Below, one piece after another: positions 21,521-31,430 of a stretch of DNA of 36,375 nt. The stretch covers positions 1-36,375 of the forward strand of contig JAPXFY010001437.1 of assembly GCA_030674185.1 (NCBI GenBank). The letters run 5' to 3'. The stretch is from Monoplex corrugatus. Taxonomy: Eukaryota; Mollusca; Gastropoda; Littorinimorpha; Ranellidae. The stretch's first letter is position 1. Every line of letters begins with the position of its first letter. The notes beneath the pieces are model-generated. The model searched no databases. It saw only the letters and a list, made by a program, of their open reading frames with translations, and was not told the DNA's origin. The position numbers and the translations under genes are program-made.

Positions 21521-23225
21521 GTCACTGCCTCCCCTCCATGCTGATCAGTTCTGCTGGGATGTTGTCCACTCCAGCAGCTTTTCCATCTTTCAGCGATCGT
21601 ATTGCTGTTTCGACTTCTTCGCGTAGAATAGGGTGGTCATCGTCATTTGTTGATTCCTGGCATGTAAGGACAGTTGAGTCACCCTGTGTCTGGTGGTTGT
21701 AGAGTTCAGAGCAGTATTCTGTCCATCTATGGATGATTTCTTTATCTTCTGTCAGGCACTTTCCTTGTTTGTCTTGAATGGTACTGATCCTTGCCTTTCT
21801 CTGTGTGGTGAGTTCTTTCACCACTTTGTACGCCTTTATGCTGTTGTTCTTGTTTAGGCTGTCTTCTATTTCTGTGCATTTATTTTGTATCCATCCTTCT
21901 TTGGCCTCCCTCATGCCTTTTCTGATTTCTTTGTTGATGTTTCTGTAGGCTAGGGCTCCGTCTGTTGTATTTTTGACTTTCTTGATTTCTCTTCTTTTGT
22001 CACACATTTCAAGGATTTCGTCTGTAATCCAGGGTTGGGTTTTCCGGCGTTGTTTTCCTAAGAGGTCATTTGCAGTCTCTGTCATCACTGTGTTAAACTT
22101 GGTGGTCATTTCCTCCGCAGTTTCTTCTTGTGTGCTCAATGCTGCAAACTTTCCGCCTATTGTTGCTTGGAAGGACTCTGCAATGGAGGGGTCCTTGAGT
22201 CTGTCCAAGTTGAACTTCAGTCGGGTGTTCTTGGGCTTCTTGATCTTCTTCAGCCTGACCTTGAAGTTCATTATCACCAGGTCATGGTCACTACCCACAT
22301 CTGCACCTGGAAATGTTCGCGTCTTGGCTCTGCAGATTCCAGATCTAAAACGGATTGGGACCAAGATGTAGTCGATCTGGTGGTTGGTCCCATTTGGTGC
22401 ATGCCAAGTCCAGCATCGTGACGCCTTGTGTTCACCAAGGGTGTTAGCCAGTGTCATGTTGTTGTATCCGGCGAACTCAAGTAGGCGCAGTCCTCGCTCG
22501 TTGGAAATTGCATTACAGGAGGGCCCACAATGGTTCTTCCAGTCTTTTAATGCATCAGCGCCCACCTTAGCATTCCAGTCTCCCTGAATGATAAGAATGT
22601 CTTTTTTGTCAACCTCGTCAATGATTTCTTGAAGTTGTGTGTAGAATTCCTCCACATCCTCATCATCATAGTCTGTTGTCGGTGCATAGGTTTGTATCGC
22701 TGTGATGTTGAATGGTGCTGCTCGGAGGCGGATGGAAATGAGCCTGTTGGATATTGGGCGGCACCCGAGTATTGAGTTCTTGACGTTCTTATTGACAAGA
22801 AATCCTACGCCGTGGATGTGTTTTTTCAAGTCTCCACTGTAGTACAATACATGTCCTTCCTCAGTTTGGTGTTCTCCATGATCTTTCCACCTGACTTCGC
22901 TCAGTCCAACTACATGCCAGGAATATCTTTCCAGCTCATGCGTAAGTTCGTGCAATTTGCCTGGCTGTGCAAGTGTTCTAACATTCCATGTGGCGATGGT
23001 GAGAGTTTCTCTTCCTCTGATCTTTTTTGAAGAGGTTCCACCAGTCGCATACTTGTCACCTCCGCCCTGGTGTCCAACGGAAGGCGCGGTCCTTGGTCCG
23101 GGCGACGACCGAGCCGGTATCAACATTGGTTTTTGGTTCATCATCATGTAGTGTGTCTTGGGCATGAATAGCCTGGCGGCGCCCATCCCTCTCCAGGCCT
23201 AATTCTGCCATTAACCAGGCCCAAG
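20092..23225 (-). mobile_element. LINE family C, copy C3 (full coding length)
   Basis: The longest family C copy. It contains both endonuclease and RT, from an ATG at 23184-23186 to the purine tail near 20092. The 5' UTR boundary is uncertain; I place it near 23225 because the sequence beyond has no recognisable element character. Intact protein would be about 1,020 residues, normal for an RTE-type LINE. No clear target-site duplication was found. Confidence 0.88.
21522..23186 (-). CDS. LINE C3 N-terminal part: EEP endonuclease and start of RT
   Basis: A 554-codon frame starting at ATG (MGAARLFMPKTHYMMMNQ). The EEP (APE-like) endonuclease spans about residues 58-300, with motifs IATWNVRTLAQ, the catalytic Glu in LSEVRWKD, IQTYAPTTDYDDE, IIQGDWNAKVGAD (about 22560-22600) and GSDHDLVIMNF (about 22260-22300). 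This domain nicks target DNA to prime reverse transcription. The linker and first RT block (GKAAGVDNIPAELI) follow. The frame then leaves the C1 sequence at a one-base deletion near 21540 (CATG-CTGATC versus CATGCCTGATC) and stops at 21522. Everything upstream of that deletion looks functional. Confidence 0.88.
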   Translation of the reverse strand: MGAARLFMPKTHYMMMNQKPMLIPARSSPGPRTAPSVGHQGGGDKYATGGTSSKKIRGRETLTIATWNVRTLAQPGKLHELTHELERYSWHVVGLSEVRWKDHGEHQTEEGHVLYYSGDLKKHIHGVGFLVNKNVKNSILGCRPISNRLISIRLRAAPFNITAIQTYAPTTDYDDEDVEEFYTQLQEIIDEVDKKDILIIQGDWNAKVGADALKDWKNHCGPSCNAISNERGLRLLEFAGYNNMTLANTLGEHKASRCWTWHAPNGTNHQIDYILVPIRFRSGICRAKTRTFPGADVGSDHDLVIMNFKVRLKKIKKPKNTRLKFNLDRLKDPSIAESFQATIGGKFAALSTQEETAEEMTTKFNTVMTETANDLLGKQRRKTQPWITDEILEMCDKRREIKKVKNTTDGALAYRNINKEIRKGMREAKEGWIQNKCTEIEDSLNKNNSIKAYKVVKELTTQRKARISTIQDKQGKCLTEDKEIIHRWTEYCSELYNHQTQGDSTVLTCQESTNDDDHPILREEVETAIRSLKDGKAAGVDNIPAELISMEGRQ

Positions 23226-23817
23226 AGATACATACGACTGTGGTTTTGATGTGGAAACATGAACAATGTCCTGAATGATTCACCTGTAAAGTGGTTTACT
23301 TCACCTCTCCAGTACATCACCAAACACACATTGGGTGTGTTCACACTGTCATTTCAAAGTGAGCCAGTCCGGCCATGTGCGACAAGCAGCCCAGGAAAGT
23401 TTGTTTACACTTATCTTCAGAAAAGCAGATTGGGAAAGTTTGCTTGTACCCGCCTTTTCCAGCCACACTGCGGGAAAAACTTACCTCAGACCAAGTGAGC
23501 GACGCAATGGTGAAGAGACCACTATCACATACTTTCAAAGACAGTCCCAAAGAGCCACTGACACCAAAGATCCTGACGGGAATACGTTTCAAACTAAAAT
23601 ATGAGCAAAACAAACCAGAAGTGCTCATTTGGTCTGAGGTTGATTATTCCTGGCCTCAGGCAGCCCCCATACTACATTTCCACATGTTTGCTATCAGTTA
23701 CTTAGATATGAAAAATAAAAGAACAAAGGAGTGGTGCTCCACTGTGGCGACACGTTCTCCCTGTGGACAACAACCCTAATTGCTCATAGTAAACACGCTG
23801 CGCTTAAAAAAACTACA
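23226..23817. other. Unique sequence, no gene recognised
   Basis: Non-repetitive. A plus-strand frame of 134 codons at 23375-23779 has no domain I recognise, and overlapping open frames on both strands argue for chance. No splice-bounded exon was evident. Confidence 0.5.
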
Positions 23818-24124
23818 ATACAACACAATATACTACACTACACTACACTACACTACACTACACTACACTACACTACACTACACTACACTACACTACACTA
23901 CACTACACTACACTACACTACACTACACTACACTACACTACGATACGATACGATATGATACGACACGACACGACACGACAGGACACGACACGACACGATA
24001 CGATACGATACAATACAATACAAAACAACACAACACAACACGACACGACACGACACGACACGACACGACACGACACGACACGACACGACACGACACGACA
24101 CGACACAACATAACACAACACAAT
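23818..24124. repeat. Phase-locked pentanucleotide array (CACTA / CGATA / CGACA / CAACA)
   Basis: A 5-bp tandem array with four successive unit types: about 22 CACTA units to 23940, CGATA at 23941-23960, CGACA with brief CGATA, CAATA and CAACA blocks at 23961-24040, about 13 CGACA units to 24105, and CAACA at the end. The 5-bp register is kept throughout. Confidence 0.95.
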
Positions 24125-24194
24125 GTAATACATGCACAATACAATATTCCATCAGTTGATTGACCGACGTAATGCATTTCATATGTTTACTTTC

Positions 24195-24745
24195 ACCTAT
24201 TAAGATACTCCCGTGTCGTAAGACACATGATGTAGCAAGAGAGCTTCAAAGTCTTTGTTGACAGATATTCTGAGGGCGTCACTCCAGCGTCTGTCCACCA
24301 CTAGTTGTACTCTGTCAGTCGTCTGGCACCAGCTCATTTTTGGTCTTCCCCTCCTTCACTGTCATCCTGGGTTAAGGTTCAGGACATGGCACATCTGGAA
24401 AACGTCTGTCTAGCGGGATGGTCCTGCGAACTCGACATGCCTTTTCAGATGCTGCTGGTGACTTGAATCTGTTTGCGTCTTGACCTTATTGTCTGTCACA
24501 AAAGATGTCCATTTGATGTTCAAAATCTTGCGTTGACGCATTAGGTCAAAAGAGTCAAGCTTTTGCTCCTGGATTGTTTTCAGATGCCACGTTTCACAGC
24601 TATACAGCAAAGTTAACAGAACGCCGTAGTTGTAGAACTCCAACTTTAGATTAAAGGGCATTTCTTGTTGTTAGATTGTTGACAGTTTGTTGAATGTTGC
24701 TGCTGCTTTTCCTATGCGATAGTTCTGTTGTTTAGTCATGTTGCA
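24195..24745 (-). pseudogene. LINE family D fragment: C-terminal RT region
   Basis: On the minus strand the sequence reads IGKAAATFNKLSTI, then MPFNLKLEFYNYGVLLTLL, YSCETWHLKTIQEQKL and RQRKILNIKWTSFVTDNKV (24480-24700). This is the layout seen after the RT palm in LINEs (compare TLLYSSEAW and RRILGIQWQDK in B1). In another frame it continues RPKMSWCQTTDRVQLVVDRR and WSDALRISVNKDFEALL to about 24195. It is too diverged from A, B and C to be the same family. The endonuclease and palm are missing. Frameshifts and stops make it a relic. Confidence 0.7.
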
Positions 24746-25050
24746 TGAATTGTTGATCGAAAAGCCCGTTGATTGAACAGCCCTTCCATTACTTTCTATC
24801 AGTTTCTACAGCACTGACAGAAGAACCAGACCAATTTACAGAAAACATGGCAGACAGACCAGTGTGATTTTTAGGAACGGCAAAAGCTCCAACTGAATTA
24901 TGAAGAGATGGAACCATGCTAAGATTAACTTCCAGACATGTCTGCTAACAAGCTCATTTTTTAACCATGTACATAAGCAAAATGATCAGTTAAAAACTTT
25001 AAATATAAACCCCATGTGTGCAAGAATGTGTATCTGCGTGTATATGTATG
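24746..25050. other. Unique sequence, no gene recognised
   Basis: Short AT-rich stretch between the family D relic and the GA-rich array. Nothing recognisable. Confidence 0.5.
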
Positions 25051-25220
25051 TATGCGAGAGAGAGAGAGAGGAGAGAAAGAGAGAGAGAGGAGAGAAAGAG
25101 AGAGAGGAGAGAGAGAGAAGGGAGAGAGAGGAGAGACAGAGAGACAGAGAGGAGAGAGAGAGGAGAGAGAGACTGAAAGACAGAGTAGAGAGAGAGTAGA
25201 GAGAGAGAGAGAGGAGAGAC

Positions 25221-25252
<32 letters not shown>

Positions 25253-25380
25253 TAGAGAGAGGAGAGAGAGAGAGAGAGAGGAGAGTAGAGAGAGAGAGTA
25301 GAGAGAGAGAGAGAGAGAGAGGATGAGACAGAGGAGAGAGAGAGAGAGTAGGGAGAGAGGAGAGAGAGAGAGAGAGAGTA
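25051..25380. repeat. (GA)n-rich purine array
   Basis: A polypurine stretch on the plus strand built from GAGA with GACAGA and GTAGAGA interruptions. It runs straight into the 34-bp minisatellite, so 25051-27151 is one continuous tandem-repeat block. Confidence 0.95.
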
Positions 25381-27151
25381 GGATAAGTATCTGACACAAA
25401 ACACAGTTAGGGTGTGATAATATTGACACAAAGTACAGTTAGGATGTGATAGTATCTGACTACAAAGTACTGTTATGCTGTGGATAATATCTGATCACAA
25501 AGTGCCAGTTAGGGTGTGATAAGTATCTGACACGAAGTACCGTAAGGTATGTGATAGTATCTGACTACAAGTACTGTTATGCTGTGATAGTATCTGAACA
25601 CAAAAGTGCGTTATGGTGTGAATAGTATCTGATCACAAAGTGCCGTTAGGGTGTGAAGTATCTGACCAAAGTGCCGTTAGGGTGTGATAGTATCTGAACC
25701 ACAAAATGCGTTATGGTGTGATAGTATCTGACCACAAAGTGCCGTTAGGGTGTGATAGTATTCATGTATACACACAAAGTGCCGTTATGGGTGATGATAG
25801 TATCTGACCACAAAAGTGCCGTTATGGTGTGATAGTATCTGACCACAAAGTGCCGTTATGGTGTGATGTATTGACACAAGTCGTTATGTGTTAACCACAC
25901 AAGTGAACCAGTTGGTGTATGTGGGTGTATATGAACATCGTTATGGTATATCTATCACAAGTGCCGTTATGGTGTGATAGTATCTGATCACAAAGTGCCG
26001 TTATGGTGTGATAGTATCTGATCACAAAGTGCCGTTATGGTGTGATAGTATCTGATCACAAAGTGCCGTTATCGGTGCGTAGGGGATATATCTGATCACA
26101 AAGTGCCGTTATGGTGTGATAGTATCTGATCACAAAGTGCCGTTATGGTGTGATAGTATCTGACCACAAAGTGCCGTTATGGTGTGATAGTATCTGATCA
26201 CAAAGTGCCGTTAGGGTGTGATAGTATCTGACCACAAAGTGCCGTTATGGTGTGATAGTATCTGATCACAAAGTGCCATTATGGTGTGATAGTATCTGAT
26301 CACAAAGTGCCGTTATGGTGTGATAGTATCTGACCACAAAGTGCCGTTAGGTGTGATAGTATCTGACCACAAAGTGCCGTTATGGTGTGATAGTATCTGA
26401 TCACAAAGTGCCGTTATGGTGTGATGGTATCTGATCACAAAGTGCCGTTATGGTGTGATAGTATCTGACCACAAAGTACGTTATGGTGATGTGATGAGTA
26501 TGATCTGACCACAAAAGTGCCGTTATGGTGTGATAATATCTGATCACAAATACTGTTATGGTGTGATAGGTATCTGATCACAAAATACTGTTATGGTGTG
26601 ATGGTATCTGATCACAAAATACTGGTTATATGGGTGTGATGGTATCTGATCACAAAATACTGTTATGGTGTGATAATATCTGATCACAAAATACTGTTAT
26701 GGTGTGATGGTATCTGATCACAAAATACTGTTATGGTGTGATGGTATCTGATCACAAAAATACGGGTTATGGTGTGATAGTATCTGATCACAAAATACTG
26801 TTATGGTGTGATAATATCTGATCACAAAATAATGTTATGGTGTGATAATATCTGATCACAAAATACTGTTATGGTGTGATAGTATCTGATCACAAAATAC
26901 TGTTATGGTGTGATAATATCTGATCACAAAATACTGTTATGGTGTGATAATATCTGATCACAAAATACTGTTATGGTGTGATAATATCTGATCACAAAAT
27001 ACTGTTATGGTGTGATAGTATCTGACACAAAATACTGTTATGGTGTGATATATCTGATCACAAAATACTGTTATGGGTCGTTTATCTGATCACAAAATAC
27101 TGTTATGGTGTGATGGTATCTGATCACAAAATACTATTATGGTGTTATGTT
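25381..27151. repeat. 34-bp minisatellite, about 50 copies, two sequence classes
   Basis: The unit is GTGTGATAGTATCTGATC followed by ACAAAGTGCCGTTATG, period 34 (AAGTGCC recurs at 26101 and 26135). The left part (to about 26535) has AAAGTGCCGTTATG; the right part (about 26540-27151) has AAAATACTGTTATG, still 34 bp. Each unit contains the inverted repeat TGTGAT-8 nt-ATCACA. Units from 25381 to about 25950 are irregular with many indels. No coding frame persists. Confidence 0.95.
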
Positions 27152-27229
27152 TCAGGACACATCATCGTGGGAATTCAGTTTAAAACGCGTTTTCTTTAGC
27201 ATTGAACGTGCACTCCACTAATTCCCCTA

Positions 27230-27352
27230 CCCTTCTCTGTCTCTGTCTCACTGTCTGTCTGTCACTGTCTCTGTCTCTCTCTATATATATACTCTCTCCT
27301 CGTCTCTCTTTCTCTGTCTGTCTGTCTGTCTGTCCCTCTCTCTCTCTCTCTC
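27230..27352. repeat. Pyrimidine-rich CT / CTGT repeat
   Basis: CTCTGTCTCACTGTCTGTCT-type plus-strand pyrimidine tract with a short TATATATA interruption, leading directly into a (CA)n array. Confidence 0.9.
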
Positions 27353-27522
27353 ACACACACACGTACAAACACACACACACACACACACACACACCACACA
27401 CACACACACACAAAACACACAAACACACACACATGCACGCAAACACGCACGCACACACATAAACACACACACACACACAACCACACAAATACACAAACAA
27501 AACACACACACATATACACACA

Positions 27523-27566
<44 letters not shown>

Positions 27567-27640
27567 TACAAACATACACACATACACATACACATACACA
27601 CACATACAAACACACACACAAACACATACAAACACACACA

Positions 27641-27717
<77 letters not shown>

Positions 27718-27727
27718 TACATACACA
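27353..27727. repeat. (CA)n compound microsatellite
   Basis: CA dinucleotides with CAAA, CATA and CACC interruptions. Open frames across it on both strands are simple-sequence artefacts. Bases 27728-28019 after it are unique with no gene recognised. Confidence 0.95.
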
Positions 27728-28019
27728 CCACGCGCATACTAATCCCTTGAAGTTGATATGGAACAATCGATCTTTCTTAAAAAAGAAAGTTAACCAGAAG
27801 TTGTGACTACCAAGCAACAGATCAACTCTAGACAGACAGTTATCACTCGGAACTTGACTGTGACAGTGAGAGTGGAGAACATGGACGGCAAAGAGTCATT
27901 CTGCTTCGTTCTTGTTCTTCCCATCTCTCCTGTCATTACTTCACCATGGACTTGTCTTTCTTCATGAGTCACTCAAGCAAAGCTGGTTGTTACCAGTGGA
28001 TAATGTTCGTACTCTTAAT

Positions 28020-28485
28020 CTGTAAGGAACATCATCATCACCATCAGGTGCCTTGCCACATGGTGTGGGTGATCATGGACTTCCATCTGTCTATCTCTTG
28101 TTGCCTAAAGCACCTCTTCCACCCTCTTTGTCTTCAGCCACTCTGCAAGTCAGTCCAGTATCTTCTCACTGGGTCTACCTGGTGCTCTCTTTCCCTCCTG
28201 CTTTCCCGTTGTGACCAGGTCTTCCAATTCCCCTTTCCTCATAAAATGGCCTATAAATGTTGCCTGACTTTTCCTTATGAATGAACTTCTTGTGTTTGCC
28301 TCCATCAAAGACTGTCTCGTTTGTTTTCTTTGCTTTCCATGGAACTCTCAATATTATTCTTAGAAACCACATCTCAGCTGCCTCAATCTTGTTCTGGCTT
28401 TACTTGTTGACTGTCCACACCTCACAACCGTATAACAGTACTCGTTTTACATAACATTCAAGAACTCTCTTCCTGTAAGGAACAT
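28020..28485 (-). mobile_element. LINE family A, copy A3: 440-bp 5'-truncated insertion with 13-bp target-site duplication
   Basis: CTGTAAGGAACAT occurs at 28020-28032 and again, perfectly, at 28473-28485, bracketing element sequence 28033-28472. The element starts (minus strand) with AGGAAGAGAGTTCTTGAATG and contains CEVWTVNK, EAAEMWFLRIILRVPWKAKK and the family A C-terminus, ending in CCTGATGGTGATGATGATG, the same stop-codon/GAT tail as A2. Internal frameshifts make it dead. This is the cleanest insertion footprint in the window. Confidence 0.95.
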
Positions 28486-28940
28486 ATCTTCAAAAGAAGA
28501 GGAAGAAATCAGATGTAGTTAATTTTCGTAGAACATATAATCTGATGTAGTAGCTACAAACAAACAACACAATTATTTTTTCAGTATAAAAATCAAGCCA
28601 ATAGAAATTGCAGTGGGAAGGAATACTCATTATTATTGTGGCACACTATAATAAAGTTGGTTTAGGTTATTTTGAAGTTGTGGTTTCTGTGTCCAGATTT
28701 TTTCCAATCACTGTGTGCAACCTTGGTTCTCAAACACTGCCTGCACATCACATCACTTATGATGCACTGAAGATCACAATAATTATGTTGTCACTTCACA
28801 CATTTTACACAATCCATCAAGAAGCAGTGAAGATCACAATGCTGCCGCTATGTCCCCCATGCTTGTCAATGATCCAACGAAGAGTGAAACTGCTTATGCT
28901 GAGCGTCCTTTTCCAACGAGCGTTGCAAACAATTCCTAAT
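28486..28940. other. Unique sequence, no gene recognised
   Basis: Non-repetitive DNA. A 113-codon plus-strand frame (28608-28949) lacks any recognised domain and runs into the minisatellite; I treat it as chance. Confidence 0.5.
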
Positions 28941-29217
28941 GTCGGGTAAAAGTCCCCTGTCTACATACACAGGGCAACATGTCAGGTAAAAGTCCCCTGT
29001 CTACATACACAGGGCAACATGTCAGGTAAAAGCCCCCTGTCTACATACACAGGGCAACATGTCAGGTAAAAGTCCCCTGTCTACATACACAGGGCAACAT
29101 GTCAGGTAAAAGCCCCCTGTCTACATACAAAGACAGGGCAACATGTCAGGTAAAAGTCCCCTGTCTACATACACTGGGCAACATGCCAGGTAAAAGCCCC
29201 CTGTCTACATACAAAGA
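28941..29217. repeat. 40-bp minisatellite, about 7 copies
   Basis: The unit is GTCAGGTAAAAGTCCCCTGT followed by CTACATACACAGGGCAACAT. Starts are at 28941, 28981, 29021, 29061, 29101, 29145 and 29185; the fifth unit is 44 bp because of an extra AAGA. Each unit contains CCCTGT-8 nt-ACAGGG, an inverted repeat. Frames across it are repeat artefacts. Confidence 0.97.
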
Positions 29218-29274
29218 CCACTTATTTTGTTGCATCCACCCTCATGTCCTCCCCTTCTTCGTTTTCCTCACAAC

Positions 29275-29402
29275 AACAGCAATAACAACACAAATAATAA
29301 TGGTACTACTATTACTACTAATTTTATTAATAATAACGATGATGATAACAACAACAACAACAACAATATTACTACTACTAATATAATAATAATGATAACA
29401 AT
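29275..29402. repeat. AAC / AAT / ACT trinucleotide-rich stretch
   Basis: Mixed imperfect trinucleotides (AACAAC, AATAAT, ACTACT) on the plus strand. No gene. Confidence 0.8.
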
Positions 29403-29518
29403 GATTGCGATGAATTTTGCATTATGTTGTTGGTTTTATACTACTACAGTTCATTTGTATCAATATGAATTCTATGCGTCTGTGTCAGTCTAGACTCCCC
29501 ATGGGCGAGGCTGGATGT

Positions 29519-29567
29519 AAAAACAAACAAACAAACAAACAAACAAACAAACAAACAAACAAACATT
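29519..29567. repeat. (CAAA)n tetranucleotide repeat
   Basis: About 11 CAAA units following GGCGAGGCTGGATGTAAAAA on the plus strand, ending close to the 3' truncation of LINE A4. The layout (short GC-rich sequence then a simple A-rich repeat) resembles the 3' tail of a short interspersed element, but no tRNA-like head was found. Confidence 0.9.
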
Positions 29568-29579
29568 AAACCTTTGACT

Positions 29580-31430
29580 ACCTGACCCTATCCACCAGCC
29601 TCCAATCTTGCTCTGGTTTTGCTTGCTGACTGTCCACGCCTCGCGACCATACAACAGTATCGGTTCTATATAACATTCAAGAATTCTTTTCCTGATGTTA
29701 ACTGATAGACATTTGTTGGTAAGAATGCTTTTCATCTTCTTGAATGCTGTTTTGGCTTGGCCGATTCTGCTGGCTATTTCTAATGTGCAATTTGCCGTCT
29801 GGTGAAATGATCGTTCCCAGGTATTTAAATTTATCAACATGTCTCAAGGTTGTACTTTTGCTGATATTTTGCATGAGGGGATTTCATGTTTTCTACTGAT
29901 CACCTTGACTTCAGTCTTCCTGCTGTTTAGTTCCAACCCCTTATCTTTGCTTTCTATTTCAAGTATATTCACAAGGTTTTTGTAGATCTGTTTCATTTCT
30001 GCAATTAGCACGGTGTCATCTGCGTATGCAATGTTGTTTATCGTTTTTCCTCCAACCTTTAATCAGGGGTCTTCCTCTAAGTTTCTCGTGATGTTTTCGC
30101 TGTAAAGTGAAAACAGATCTGATGACAAAACACAACCCTGTCTGTCTCCTCTTTTGATGTTTTGGAAAGAGCTTATATCGTTTTTTATTCTCATTGCAGA
30201 TGTTTGTTCCCAATACATATTTCTGATTATTCGTAGATCTGTTCCATCAATATTGAGTCTTTCTGGTTGGTTAATCAATTCCTCATGTCTCACCCAATCG
30301 AAAGCCTTGGTATAATCAACAAAGCATAGATATTAATCCTTGTTCACCTCGATTGACCTCTCTATGATAGTCTTAGGATGTATATGGCATTAATAATTCC
30401 TTTCCCTTCCACAAATCCACACTGTTCAATTGCTATTTCTCTTTTGATTCTATTCCTTGTCCTCATCATGATTATTCTTAATAGGATATTGATTACATAA
30501 CTCATCAAACTGATTGTGCGATGGAGTTCCCATTCTATAGCCCCTGTCTTGTTTGGAAGCGCAATGAAAATTGATTTTGACATATCTTTGGGGATTTTTC
30601 CAATGTCATAAATTTCATTTAGGAGGACTGTTATCTTTTCTATATCGAATTCCTCCAGGGCTTCAATTATCTCTGTAGTAATGTTGTCTGGTCCTGGGGC
30701 TTTTCCTGGTTTCATCTTTTTCAGTGCTGCTCTAACTCTATCTTTTATTATGGGTGGTCCTTCAAAGTTCTTTCTTATAGTGTGTTCTACATTTCTGTCA
30801 TCTTCAAAAAGGTCTTTCATGTACTCTCCCCATCTGTCTAATATTTTGTCTTTTTTCCATGAGAAGCGTACCAACTTTCGATTTTAAGCAACCAGTTGAT
30901 GTGCATGTGTTTTTCCTGTGGACAATTTCTTCAGTTCGTCTGTACATACCCTGAGGATCCGTTTTGTGTCGGTCTTCTATTTCTTTGCATTTTGTTTTCA
31001 GCCAAACTTATTTAGCTTGATTGCACCTATTCCTGATTTCTTTGTTTATCTTCCTGTATATCTCCTCGTTTCTGTTTGCCTTCCTCTGTTCCTCTATTAA
31101 GCCTAACATTTCTTTTGTCATCCAGTTCGTTTTTGCTTTTCTATCTATACAGGGATTTCTTCACAAGCTTCATTTATCGAATTTCTCAACTTTGTCCATT
31201 GTTCTACACTGTCACCAACCAGAGCACTGAATTTGTTTTGAACATGTACATTAAATTTTTGACGTATCACTTCATGTCTTTAAGAGTCCAAGATTTAGTT
31301 TGATGTTGCTTTTGGTCTGTTTCCTTTTCCTTAATTTCAGCCTAACTCTTTCCACTACAGGATTGTGGTCACTGTTGCAGTCTGCGCCTGGTAGTGTTTT
31401 TGCTGACAGCAAAGCATTTCTAAATCTTTT
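29580..31430 (-). pseudogene. LINE family A, copy A4: end of endonuclease, linker and RT
   Basis: Reads from 31430 downward: FRNALLSAKTLPGADCNSDH (end of the EEP domain, with the catalytic Asp-His), EQWTKLRNSINEACEEIP-like linker, PGKAPGPDNITTEIIEALEE, EQCGFVEGKG, motif A FVDYTKAFDWVRHEEL (about 30280-30325), DRQGCVLSSDLFSLYSENI, motif C AYADDTVLIAE (YADD at 30014-30025), GLELNSRKTEVK, then ASRIGQAKTAFKKMKSI and LECYIEPILLYGREAW. Several stops and frameshifts interrupt it. Motif A is intact here, unlike A2. The 3' end, including the usual GAT tail, is missing: homology stops near 29580. No target-site duplication was found. It carries the most 5' family A sequence in the window. Confidence 0.9.

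Noticed and set aside
23375..23779. 134-codon plus-strand frame
   Set aside because: No recognisable motif, overlapped by open frames on both strands; not supported.
23731..24182. Thr-Leu-His-Tyr repeat frames and Cys-Arg-Val-Val repeat frames
   Set aside because: These are translations of the pentanucleotide array in different frames; all are open because the unit lacks stops.
24961..25431. Ser-Leu-rich and Arg-Glu-rich frames
   Set aside because: These are translations of the GA/CT-rich array, not genes.
25381..27151. Bacterial CRP-like sites (TGTGA...TCACA) or a CRISPR array
   Set aside because: The half-sites are 10 bp apart rather than 6, they recur in a 34-bp tandem array, and there are no unique spacers. 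This is a eukaryotic minisatellite.
28941..29217. CRISPR-like direct repeats
   Set aside because: Units are joined head to tail with no spacers, and the window is eukaryotic.
29227..29493. Asn-rich or Thr/Leu-rich frames
   Set aside because: They are translations of the AAC/AAT trinucleotide stretch.
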